DNA of 64,000 nucleotides from the NCBI RefSeq assembly GCF_003114815.1, contig NZ_BFAZ01000005.1:186001-250000 (forward strand), read 5' to 3'. Positions 8,973-17,306 of the stretch are shown piece after piece. This DNA comes from Leptospira ellinghausenii (GTDB taxonomy: Bacteria; Spirochaetota; Leptospiria; Leptospirales; Leptospiraceae). The translations under genes were made by a program, and so were the position numbers. Each line of letters begins with the position of its first letter. Position 1 is the first letter of the stretch. The notes beneath the pieces were generated by a model, which worked only from the letters and a program-made list of their open reading frames with translations, was not told where the DNA came from and ran no database searches.

Positions 8973-9164
8973 CCAGAAAAATTCCCCTCTCTTCCTAATT
9001 TGTCCCAGGCCTAATGCATAATGGAGTCACTTCGGAAGAGAAAAAGAGTGGAATTCGGAAGGGATGGGTTCATCCTTGAGAGAGTCAGACGGATTTTTTA
9101 AAACCAACTGGCCAAGTCCCCTACCTAGTCTTTCGGAACACCGACTTAGGAGAAAGATTGATTC

Positions 9165-10328
9165 ATGAAAAAAGAGAAAGCTGACAAAGCACAAGACAAA
9201 GAGACCGACCAAAGAAAACAGGCCATTGATGCGGCCCTAGGCCAAATTGAGAAACAATTTGGAAAAGGATCCATTATGCGTCTCGGTGCCGACACACGTA
9301 TGGCTGAGATGAATGTGGTTTCCACTGGATCTTTGGACCTCGACATTGCTTTGGGGATCGGCGGTTTTCCATCTGGAAGAATCATTGAAATCTACGGTCC
9401 AGAATCTTCGGGAAAAACGACTCTTACCTTATCTGCGATCGCAGAAACGCAAAAAAAAGGAGGCATTGCTGCCTTCATCGATGCAGAACACGCACTTGAT
9501 CCATCTTATGCAAAAAAACTGGGTGTCAACGTAGACGACCTTCTCGTCGCCCAACCAGACAATGGGGAAGAAGCACTTGAAATCTGCGAATCACTCGTTC
9601 GTTCCAATGCGATTGATCTCATCGTCATCGACTCTGTTGCTGCGCTCGTACCAAAGGCGGAGATTGAAGGGGATATGGGTGATTCTCATATGGGTCTGCA
9701 AGCTCGACTCATGTCGCAAGCACTCCGTAAATTAACAGGAACCATTTCCAAATCTAGTACAACTGTTATCTTTATCAACCAAATCCGTATGAAGATTGGG
9801 GTCATGTTCGGAAGTCCAGAGACCACTACTGGTGGTAATGCATTAAAATTCTATGCATCGATTCGACTCGACATTCGTCGCATTGAAACACTCAAAGAAA
9901 AAGAAGAACCAGTTGGTAACCGTGTACGAGTGAAGGTGGTCAAAAATAAATGTGCACCTCCATTCCGTCAGGCGGAATTTGACATCATGTATGCAAATGG
10001 TATCAATCGTGAAAGTTCACTCATTGACCTGGCAGTTCGCCATGACCTAGTCGCAAAAGCTGGATCTTGGTATTCTTATAATGGTGAAAAAATTGGCCAA
10101 GGTAAGGAACAAGTAAGGAACTTCTTCTCAGAAAATCCAGACATCGCTTTTAAAATTGAAAACCAGGTGAGAGACCTCAATGGGTTGCCATTACTCGACC
10201 AAGCGAAGATCCAAACACGCGAAGTGAAATCAATTGAAAGGGATCCAAAGGAAACGAAAGAAACAAAATCAAAACAACCAGTCAGTTTCTCTACCGAAGG
10301 GGACGGAGACATCGCCGTAGGCGAATGA
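9165..10328 (+). CDS. recA: recombinase RecA
   Basis: 387 residues with all RecA landmarks: Walker A GPESSGKT at 78-85, Walker B region [10 protein letters not shown], the [18 protein letters not shown] segment with DNA-binding loop L1, and the L2 loop region [18 protein letters not shown]. It forms filaments on single-stranded DNA for strand exchange and SOS co-protease activity. The N-terminus is about 10 residues longer and more basic than E. coli RecA. The C-terminal tail alternates Lys and Glu before ending in an acidic stretch, as in other spirochaetes. A strong terminator follows, so it is transcribed alone. The start is supported by AGGAGA 11 bases upstream. Confidence 0.98.
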   Translation: MKKEKADKAQDKETDQRKQAIDAALGQIEKQFGKGSIMRLGADTRMAEMNVVSTGSLDLDIALGIGGFPSGRIIEIYGPESSGKTTLTLSAIAETQKKGGIAAFIDAEHALDPSYAKKLGVNVDDLLVAQPDNGEEALEICESLVRSNAIDLIVIDSVAALVPKAEIEGDMGDSHMGLQARLMSQALRKLTGTISKSSTTVIFINQIRMKIGVMFGSPETTTGGNALKFYASIRLDIRRIETLKEKEEPVGNRVRVKVVKNKCAPPFRQAEFDIMYANGINRESSLIDLAVRHDLVAKAGSWYSYNGEKIGQGKEQVRNFFSENPDIAFKIENQVRDLNGLPLLDQAKIQTREVKSIERDPKETKETKSKQPVSFSTEGDGDIAVGE

Positions 10329-10360
10329 AAATAAACAGGCTTTCTTTTTAGGAACCATTG

Positions 10361-10395
10361 ACCGGTTCGGGGTTTCCCGGGCCGGTTTTTTTTTA
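10361..10395 (+). terminator. rho-independent terminator of recA
   Basis: A GC-rich stem (ACCGGTTCGGG with CCCGGGCCGGT, two G-T pairs, loop GTTT) is followed at once by a run of nine T. It begins 33 bases after the recA stop. Confidence 0.92.
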
Positions 10396-10498
10396 CCTTT
10401 TTTATCACATTCTTCCTTTCGAAAAAAGATATATGAAATTCATAGGAATCAAATCCTATCCACAGTATCCTATCCTTCAGAATTCGAGTTTCTAATTT

Positions 10499-11542
10499 AT
10501 GAATCCAAAATATTTCCTATGCATTTTATTATTCACTTTGCAATGCCAAGTTGTTAGTAACAAACAAAATGGTACTCAACTAGAATCAAATGAGTTTTCC
10601 GAATGGGCGGGTTTATCAACCGATGATCCTATCCATAAAAAAGAAATGGATACTAGTTGGAACAAATTAATCACTACTAAAGAATTGATCACTGAGTATT
10701 TAAAACAAAAAGACTACCATCCAAATGTTAAAACTGTTGTTTATCCTTTTAGTGGAATTGATGTATTAAATTTATTTTCCTTTTTTCCTCAATGCCAAAA
10801 CTACATACTCTTCGGATTAGAAGATCCAGGATACCCAACAAAATACAGTGAGTTGTCGGAAAAAGAGAAATCAATTGTTAAGACTGGGATACGAAATTTA
10901 TCCGATCATTTAGCTGGTAGAAATTATTTTACCTATCGTAAAATGAAAGAGGAAACTAAGAAAAAAGAATTAAATGGTGCTTATCCCGTATTTGTTGCGT
11001 TCTTGAAACGCATGGGTAAAGAAATTCTGGAATCAAAAGAAGAAACCATTTCTGGAAACGGAATCACATACAAAGGATTCACATTACTTTTATACGACAC
11101 CAAACTAAACAAAAAGGAATCACTTACATATTTTAAAATATTCTTAATTGGTAATGAAGGCATTCCTGGTGATGGATTGTATGAATATTTTTCCAATTTA
11201 GGCGAGATCGGTGTTTTCACAAAATCAGCTGAGTATCTCTTTCATGGTGAAAAACGAAAATCTTTCCGGGATTTACTTCTTAAAAATGCGAAATTTGTTG
11301 TACAAGACGAATCTGGATTTCCAGTCCGATTGTTTCCAGAAGAATCTTGGAAAAGAAGTTTGTTTGGAAGATACGAAAAATCTTGGAATTTATCGGGAGC
11401 AGTTGCTCCAGAAAATCAACCAGAGTTAATCAAACTAAGCAAAGAGACTAATGACCAAATATTACCTTTCCCATTTGGATACGGTTTTTTAGGAACTAAG
11501 GACAACAGGCAATCTGCTGTCCTTGTGTTTGAAAAAAAATAA
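10499..11542 (+). CDS. hypothetical lipoprotein, family unknown
   Basis: 347 residues starting MNPKYFLCILLFTLQC, a short signal with a lipobox-like site at Cys16, so probably a lipoprotein. I do not recognise a characterised family. A notable stretch is VVYPFSGIDVLNLFSFFPQC followed shortly by YILFGLEDPG, which I believe recurs in uncharacterised secreted or lipoproteins of other phyla; the pattern looks like a conserved core rather than low-complexity sequence. The C-terminal half contains mixed strands and helices without cysteine or metal motifs. It lies between the recA terminator and a convergent aldo/keto reductase, so it is a single-gene unit. No function is proposed. Confidence 0.7.
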   Translation: MNPKYFLCILLFTLQCQVVSNKQNGTQLESNEFSEWAGLSTDDPIHKKEMDTSWNKLITTKELITEYLKQKDYHPNVKTVVYPFSGIDVLNLFSFFPQCQNYILFGLEDPGYPTKYSELSEKEKSIVKTGIRNLSDHLAGRNYFTYRKMKEETKKKELNGAYPVFVAFLKRMGKEILESKEETISGNGITYKGFTLLLYDTKLNKKESLTYFKIFLIGNEGIPGDGLYEYFSNLGEIGVFTKSAEYLFHGEKRKSFRDLLLKNAKFVVQDESGFPVRLFPEESWKRSLFGRYEKSWNLSGAVAPENQPELIKLSKETNDQILPFPFGYGFLGTKDNRQSAVLVFEKK

Positions 11543-11559
11543 AACTGCAAAAAGGGATT

Positions 11560-12387
11560 CTACACTACAGTTGTTGGATCCCAACAAGTTCTAAAGTTTT
11601 CATTCCAATGATTGATCTCTTTCATATCCTCTGGTGTTAAGCTAAAATCATACACATCTGCATTTTCTTTGATACGATTTGGATTTTTTGATTTTGGTAT
11701 GACAACATTTCCGGATTGTAACGACCACCGAATCAGAATCTGTGCATTAGTTTTATTGTAATTTTTCGCTAATCTCGTGACCCTTTCATCTTCTAATTTT
11801 TGTCCATGTGCTAGAGGACTATATGCTTCTAACAATATCCCATTTTTTTCACAGTATTCTTTTAACGGTAAGTCTTGTAAAAAGGGATGGTATTCGACTT
11901 GGTTCATGGCTGGAACAATTTGGGAATCTTGTAATAATTCTTCTAAGTGAGGGATCATAAAATTACTTACCCCAATTGACTTTGCCTTCCCTTCTTTTTG
12001 GATTTTCTCCAAAGCTTTCCAAGAATCTTTCCGTTTCCCTGAAACAGGAAAATGGATCAAATACATATCTACATAATCTGTTCCCAGTTTATTTAACGAT
12101 ACATCAATCGCTTTTTGAGCTTCGTCAAATCCTTGGTCTGCATTCCATAATTTTGTGACTAAAAATATTTCACTTCGAGGGATACCACTATCTCCAATGG
12201 CTTTTCCAACATCTGCTTCGTTTCCATATATAGCAGCAGTATCAATGTGACGGTAACCTGATTCCAGAGCGACTTTTACTGCTTCATAACATTCTTTGGG
12301 TCGAGACTTCCAAACACCTAAGCCAAGTAAGGGTACAGAAATCGATTGGTTTGTCGCAATTGTTGAAGTAATTTTTAATTCAGACAT
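11560..12387 (-). CDS. aldo/keto reductase
   Basis: 275 residues, a complete AKR barrel of the short bacterial type (2,5-diketogluconate-reductase-like). The catalytic tetrad is Asp49, Tyr54 ([11 protein letters not shown]), Lys79 (TKLW) and His112 (LIHFP). The C-terminal NADPH-binding segment [20 protein letters not shown] is typical. It reduces carbonyl compounds to alcohols in the cytoplasm; the physiological substrate cannot be read from sequence. It follows clpB on the same strand, but a strong hairpin lies between them, so it is probably transcribed separately. Confidence 0.9.
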   Translation of the reverse strand: MSELKITSTIATNQSISVPLLGLGVWKSRPKECYEAVKVALESGYRHIDTAAIYGNEADVGKAIGDSGIPRSEIFLVTKLWNADQGFDEAQKAIDVSLNKLGTDYVDMYLIHFPVSGKRKDSWKALEKIQKEGKAKSIGVSNFMIPHLEELLQDSQIVPAMNQVEYHPFLQDLPLKEYCEKNGILLEAYSPLAHGQKLEDERVTRLAKNYNKTNAQILIRWSLQSGNVVIPKSKNPNRIKENADVYDFSLTPEDMKEINHWNENFRTCWDPTTVV

Positions 12388-12408
12388 GTGTATGTCTTAG
12401 ACGAAAAG

Positions 12409-12437
12409 ACCCTACCATAGGTTTGCCATGGTAGGGT
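12409..12437 (-). terminator. hairpin terminator after clpB
   Basis: A perfect 10-bp stem (ACCCTACCAT with ATGGTAGGGT) with a 9-base loop lies in the 69 bases between clpB and the aldo/keto reductase. On the minus strand it is followed by CTTTTCG; on the plus strand an AT-rich run follows. Confidence 0.75.
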
Positions 12438-12456
12438 TCAAATTTTTAATTTGGAT

Positions 12457-14844
12457 TTATTTTTTGGATCCTACGAACTCAGGGATTGGAGCAAATTGCA
12501 AATCATCGCCATTCCAATCTGCTCGGTATCTTCCCTCCGCCAGTGTTCCCGATAGGATTGCTTTCGCTAAAGGTCGATTCACAATTCGATTGAAGACACT
12601 ACCTAATGGTCGTGCCCCAAATTTTGGATCAAAACCCTGCTCTCTCAGAATATGTTCTGTACTTTCCGAAAGTTCGACAGTGATTCCCTTCACTTTCAAT
12701 CGCTCGTTTAACAAACGTAGTTGTTTTTCGATCAATTTTTCCATGATGGAAGAATCCAACGAATGATAGGTTAGAATTGCATCCAACCTACCAAGTACTT
12801 CTGGTTTAAAGTCGGCTTCAATATTTTTTGAATTGGTAGTCAGAATCACAATTGTGTTTTTAAAATTGATGGTTCTACCTTTGTTGTCGGTAAGTCTACC
12901 TTCATCTAAAATTTGAAGTAATATATCGGAAAAGTCTGGATGTGCTTTTTCTACTTCATCGAATAACACAACTGAGTAAGGTTTTCTTCGAATGGCTTCT
13001 GTTAGTATTCCACCTTCATCATACCCTACATACCCAGCAGGAGCACCAATCAGTTTCGCAACAGAGTGTTTTTCTGAATACTCACTCAAATCTAAACGTA
13101 CCAAATTGGTTTCTTGGTCAAATAAAAACTTCGCAATTGCCTTAGCTGTTTCAGTTTTACCTACACCCGTTGGACCCTTTAACAAAAATGATCCAAGAGG
13201 CCTTGTTTCCGAAGAGATACCTGCATAGGAAGTTAACAAAGTATCGGCAATTTCACGAATTGATTCTTTTTGACCATACACAACTGAATTTAAATCATCT
13301 TCCAAGTGGAGTAAATTCTCTTGTTTGGTTTTTAGAATTTTTTCTACTGGAATCCCAGTTTGCCTAGCGATAACAGCAGCGATATGATTACGTTCTAAAA
13401 TCCAACTATTCTGAAATCCACTCAGTTCTTTTTCCAATTCAGGTAAAACTGCGTATTTTAATCGAGAAGCTTCCGTATAATCTGCTCGCTGTTGTGCGGC
13501 ATCTAAATCAAATTTCACTCGATCTATTTTATTTTTAATCGAAGCGATTTGTTTTAATGAATTTACTTCTTTTTCCCAAACTTGTTTTCCTTCATGGAAC
13601 TTTTTCTCTAAAACTTCAATTTCCTTAAGAATATCCTCGTTTTTCTTTTCTACTTGAGCGTAGATTTTTTTTGAGCGGATTTCACTCTCTAGTTCCACAA
13701 GTTCTGTTGGCATTGCTTCTGCGGAAAGTTTTAAAGCAGATGCAGCTTCATCAACTAAATCGATCGCTTTGTCTGGCAAAAACTTATCAGTGATGTATTG
13801 GTCGGACAAAAGAACTGATGCATAAATAGCCTCGTCAGAAATTTTAATCCCATGATGAATTTCATGTTTATCACGTATTCCCATTAGAATTTCAATGGCA
13901 TCCTCTTTACTTGGTTCGTTTACAGGTACGGCACGAAATCTTCTTTCTAACGCTTGGTCACCAAGAATGTACTTTTGAAATTCATCACCTGTCGTTGCGC
14001 CAATACAATGGAGTTCACCTCTAGCGAGTGCTGGTTTCAAAAGATTGGCTGCATCCATTGCGCCTTCTGTTTTCCCTGCTCCTACCAATTGGTGGATTTC
14101 ATCGATAAACAAAATTGCTTCACCAGCCTGTCCCTTGATATACCGCAAAAGTGCTGTTAGTTTTTCTTCGAATTCTCCCCTGTATTTTGTTCCAGCCATC
14201 AATTGGCCCATATCAAGTGAATAAATTGTTTTTCCTTTTAATACATCTGGTACTCTTCCCTTTACAATTTGTTCAGCAAGACCTTCGACAATCGCTGTTT
14301 TTCCAACTCCAGCACTACCAACTAACACCGGATTGTTTTTGGACCTTCTACCCAAAATTTCCATTACTGATCTGATTTCTTTACTTCGGCCAATCACAGG
14401 ATCCAATTTTCCTTCTTTTGCCAAATCATTGAGATTCACAAGAAAATTTGGTACTTCTTCATCAGTCTCTTTGATGTTCAAATCTTCATAGTTGATCTTT
14501 AACTCAGGTAAAATCTGAGGTAAAAATTTTAGAAAATCTGCCTCTTTCAGTTCTTCCCTTCCATTCTCCGCAGCTCTAGAAGATGCCATCGTAAACCATT
14601 GGGCAAGTTTGGGAGATGTACGAAGTGATTCGAAAGGGATCTCTCCTGATGCCCGTGCTTGTTTCTTTAAAAATTCATCAACTGTAGATTTATATTTCAA
14701 TAACGCTTTTCCTGAAACAGAAGTTGGTAAGGTCATAAATCCCCAAACCAAATGATAAGGAGTGATTTCTGTATTTTGCCTGCGAATTGCTTCTGTCTGT
14801 GCAATGTCCAAAGCTCCTTGGACGTTTGAGTCATATTGTTTCAT
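12457..14844 (-). CDS. clpB: ATP-dependent chaperone ClpB
   Basis: 795 residues. Order: Clp N-terminal domain (about 1-125), first AAA+ module with Walker A GSAGVGKT at 176-183 and Walker B ILFIDEIHQ, a coiled-coil middle domain (about 390-490), second AAA+ module with GPTGVGKTETAK near 555, and the Clp C-terminal domain. The middle domain marks it as ClpB rather than ClpA or ClpC; it and the N-domain are each somewhat shorter than in E. coli ClpB (857 residues). It disaggregates heat-damaged proteins with DnaK. A CIRCE element sits 16 bases before the start codon, so HrcA repression is expected. The ribosome-binding site GAGGA precedes the ATG. Confidence 0.93.
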   Translation of the reverse strand: MKQYDSNVQGALDIAQTEAIRRQNTEITPYHLVWGFMTLPTSVSGKALLKYKSTVDEFLKKQARASGEIPFESLRTSPKLAQWFTMASSRAAENGREELKEADFLKFLPQILPELKINYEDLNIKETDEEVPNFLVNLNDLAKEGKLDPVIGRSKEIRSVMEILGRRSKNNPVLVGSAGVGKTAIVEGLAEQIVKGRVPDVLKGKTIYSLDMGQLMAGTKYRGEFEEKLTALLRYIKGQAGEAILFIDEIHQLVGAGKTEGAMDAANLLKPALARGELHCIGATTGDEFQKYILGDQALERRFRAVPVNEPSKEDAIEILMGIRDKHEIHHGIKISDEAIYASVLLSDQYITDKFLPDKAIDLVDEAASALKLSAEAMPTELVELESEIRSKKIYAQVEKKNEDILKEIEVLEKKFHEGKQVWEKEVNSLKQIASIKNKIDRVKFDLDAAQQRADYTEASRLKYAVLPELEKELSGFQNSWILERNHIAAVIARQTGIPVEKILKTKQENLLHLEDDLNSVVYGQKESIREIADTLLTSYAGISSETRPLGSFLLKGPTGVGKTETAKAIAKFLFDQETNLVRLDLSEYSEKHSVAKLIGAPAGYVGYDEGGILTEAIRRKPYSVVLFDEVEKAHPDFSDILLQILDEGRLTDNKGRTINFKNTIVILTTNSKNIEADFKPEVLGRLDAILTYHSLDSSIMEKLIEKQLRLLNERLKVKGITVELSESTEHILREQGFDPKFGARPLGSVFNRIVNRPLAKAILSGTLAEGRYRADWNGDDLQFAPIPEFVGSKK

Positions 14845-14859
14845 AGTGTTTCCTCACTT

Positions 14860-14886
14860 TTAGCACTCTGAGTCTTAGACTGCTAA
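14860..14886 (-). promoter_or_regulatory. CIRCE element (HrcA operator) of clpB
   Basis: TTAGCACTC, nine bases, then GACTGCTAA. The consensus is TTAGCACTC-N9-GAGTGCTAA, so 17 of 18 arm positions match with exact spacing. It lies in the clpB leader and would place clpB under HrcA heat-shock repression. It is also only 46 bases from the start of the divergent phosphatase gene. Confidence 0.93.
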
Positions 14887-14931
14887 TTTTACGTTCTTAC
14901 TACAAGTTTTTTTTGAAAAGGGCTTTCTAAG

Positions 14932-16965
14932 ATGCTTTCTTCGTCCAATTCTAGTGAAGTCAGCAGGAAGATTGGAACCAAACCTCTTGTAACAACTGGA
15001 ACCACAAAATTAGGAGATGGGATTTTAGTGCCTTTTTTTAGAAAAACATACTGGTTTGTAATTCTTTTCCTTTATACGATCCCAATAGGAGCCCTACCCC
15101 TCTCCATCGAGGAAACAAAGAATTATAGAGACATTGGAAGGTATTTTGAGTTTACGATCCCAAGTAACCCAGAAGTTACCCTAGATGAAATTTTAAAACA
15201 GGAAACAATTTGGAGAACCAATCCTAAAAATGTAATTTCATTCCCAAGATCCAAAAACCCAGTTTGGATCAAAGTGACATTGATCCATTATGGCAACTTT
15301 CCTCACACTTTCTTTTTACATCTATCCAATCCTGTAGTGGACCTTTTCGAATTGCATACAGAAATCAATGGAAAGTGGAACACACAATGGTCAGGTGAAC
15401 AGGTATTACAAAAGAATAAGCCAATTTATTCCCATTTATCAGCCTTCCCGATTACGTTGTCAGCAAATGAAACTAGGACTATTTATCTAAAGATCAGATC
15501 GGACAATCCAATCTTTAGTTTTGCATCCATTTATAATTCGAGAACCTTTATCGCTTATTCCAAAAAACAAGATATATTCTTCGCCGCTTATTTTGGAGCA
15601 GGATTTATGATGTTCCTTTTTAGTCTATTTTTGGCACATACCCTACGATATAAAAAGTTCTTTTACTTTTTCTTTTATCTTGCGACAGTCTTATTTCTAA
15701 ACACTTACTCTACAGGATTCATACAATACTTAGAATTCGGTAATTCCAATGCTTGGAAAAATTATTTGTTCCCGATTACAATTTATTTTTCATCGATTTT
15801 CGGATTACTTTTTACTTTAGAATTTTTAGAAACCAAAAACAAATACACAAAACTATTCAAAGTAACATCAAGTTACATTCTCTTCTTATTAATCGTAATC
15901 CCAACAATTTCCGTTTTGGATTTACGATTTTTCATGCAACTTACGGTTGTATTAGTTACCATATCGCTTTTTTTCACAATCATCATCTCAATCATGACTC
16001 TGTTGAAAAGTAATAGGAAAATAGAAGTAATATTATTCCTTTTGGCTTTTGGATCATTACTAATTGGAGCATCCTATTATATTTTTACTGTTCAAGGTTT
16101 TATCAAACCATTTCATTTTGCATCTTACTCATTGCCGTTGGGCTCAGCAATGGAAGTATTTTTTCTCTCACTTGCACTCGTTTTAAGGGTATCAGATTAT
16201 AGAAAGTCAAACGAACAAAAACAAGAAATTGACTTACAACTTAAAATCGCTCAGAAACTACAAAATGGATTGTTACCTAAAAAAAGAACTCATGCACTAG
16301 AATACCCACTTGGTTTTAGATATTTACCCGCAACAGATATTGGTGGAGACTTTGTCGAAATCATTGTAAAAGAAAATGAACTTGGATTATTTTTGTGCGA
16401 TGTATCAGGGCATGGAATTCCTGCAGCGATGATTGCTTCCATGACCAAAGTTTCATTAGAAATTTGGAATGATACACTAGACAAACCAGCATTAGCTGCT
16501 GAAAAAATCAGAAAATCTCTATTAAGTTCTTTATCTGGCCATTTTTTGAGTGCATTTTTTGTATATATCAATCCAAAAGAAAACACACTCCGCATTGCAA
16601 ATGCAGGCCATTTACCCCTCCTTCACCTAGACCGAGAGGGAAAAATCACTACGTATACAAGTTACGGTAGAGCCATCAATGAATTCATTAAATCAGATAT
16701 GATCGAAAAAAGTTTCCCACTTCCAAAAGAAGGAACCTTCATTTTATTTACTGATGGTGTCATCGAAGCAAGAAATATCAATACCGGAGAACTATTCGGT
16801 GAAGAACGATTTTACAGTTTAATCCAAACTCTTGCCAAAAAACACCCACAAATCATCTGTGATTCTGTAATCGAAGAAGTTCAAAAATTTCAAAAAACCA
16901 AACGATCAGATGATGATATTACGATTTTAGCATTATCATTGGATACAGAAAATAATTTCGAATGA
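14932..16965 (+). CDS. 7TM-DISM / SpoIIE-type protein serine phosphatase (RsbU-like)
   Basis: 677 residues. After an N-terminal extension comes a signal-like helix (about 40-58), an extracytoplasmic 7TMR-DISMED2-type beta domain (about 60-205), seven membrane helices (about 215-425), a short linker and a PP2C/SpoIIE phosphatase domain. In the latter IGGDFVEI, LFLCDVSGHGIPAAMIASM and ILFTDGVIEARN carry the metal-binding aspartates. Such proteins dephosphorylate anti-sigma-factor antagonists in partner-switching pathways. No antagonist or anti-sigma gene is adjacent. An alternative GTG start at 15028, preceded by AGGAG, would give a cleaner signal peptide. It shares an 87-bp divergent promoter region with clpB, which includes the CIRCE element. 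Confidence 0.88.
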   Translation: MLSSSNSSEVSRKIGTKPLVTTGTTKLGDGILVPFFRKTYWFVILFLYTIPIGALPLSIEETKNYRDIGRYFEFTIPSNPEVTLDEILKQETIWRTNPKNVISFPRSKNPVWIKVTLIHYGNFPHTFFLHLSNPVVDLFELHTEINGKWNTQWSGEQVLQKNKPIYSHLSAFPITLSANETRTIYLKIRSDNPIFSFASIYNSRTFIAYSKKQDIFFAAYFGAGFMMFLFSLFLAHTLRYKKFFYFFFYLATVLFLNTYSTGFIQYLEFGNSNAWKNYLFPITIYFSSIFGLLFTLEFLETKNKYTKLFKVTSSYILFLLIVIPTISVLDLRFFMQLTVVLVTISLFFTIIISIMTLLKSNRKIEVILFLLAFGSLLIGASYYIFTVQGFIKPFHFASYSLPLGSAMEVFFLSLALVLRVSDYRKSNEQKQEIDLQLKIAQKLQNGLLPKKRTHALEYPLGFRYLPATDIGGDFVEIIVKENELGLFLCDVSGHGIPAAMIASMTKVSLEIWNDTLDKPALAAEKIRKSLLSSLSGHFLSAFFVYINPKENTLRIANAGHLPLLHLDREGKITTYTSYGRAINEFIKSDMIEKSFPLPKEGTFILFTDGVIEARNINTGELFGEERFYSLIQTLAKKHPQIICDSVIEEVQKFQKTKRSDDDITILALSLDTENNFE

Positions 16966-17306
16966 ATAGAAACGAAAGCCCATGTTCCGAGCCAAACGTG
17001 AAGTTGGTTTAAAATATCACTAGGATTAAATGGTTTTGATATGAAGTCATTCATACCGACAGCTCTGATTTGTTCTCTTGTCTCGAGCTCCGCAGATGCA
17101 GTTAATGCGATAATCGGAAGTTTTTTCCAACGTGATTCTTTTCTGATTTCCTTTGTTGCACTATAACCATCCATTTCTGGAATATGTAGGTCCATTCGAA
17201 TCAAATCAATTGGTTTGTTGGTTGGTTGGTTCGCAACTAATTCCAAAACCTCTAATCAATTGGTTGGATCTATTTTCATATTCGAATGAACTATTTTGTC
17301 AATTGT
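16890..17306 (-). pseudogene. decayed C-terminal receiver domain of the adjacent hybrid kinase
   Basis: The sequence directly after the kinase stop continues in the same reading frame into receiver-domain sequence. It is interrupted by the kinase TAA (17307-17309) and a TGA at about 17260, where a Gly codon would be expected (PTN-stop-LEVLELV against the usual TNGLEVLELV). The rest is well kept: LIRMDLHIPEMDGYSAT with the phospho-acceptor Asp, LTAS, and ISKPF with the conserved Lys. The receiver ends near VWLG at about 16985; beyond that the frame runs into the convergent phosphatase gene. The first 25-30 residues of the domain, including the acidic pair, are missing. It reads as a former receiver-PAS-kinase-receiver hybrid that lost its last module by deletion and nonsense mutation. 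Confidence 0.72.
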
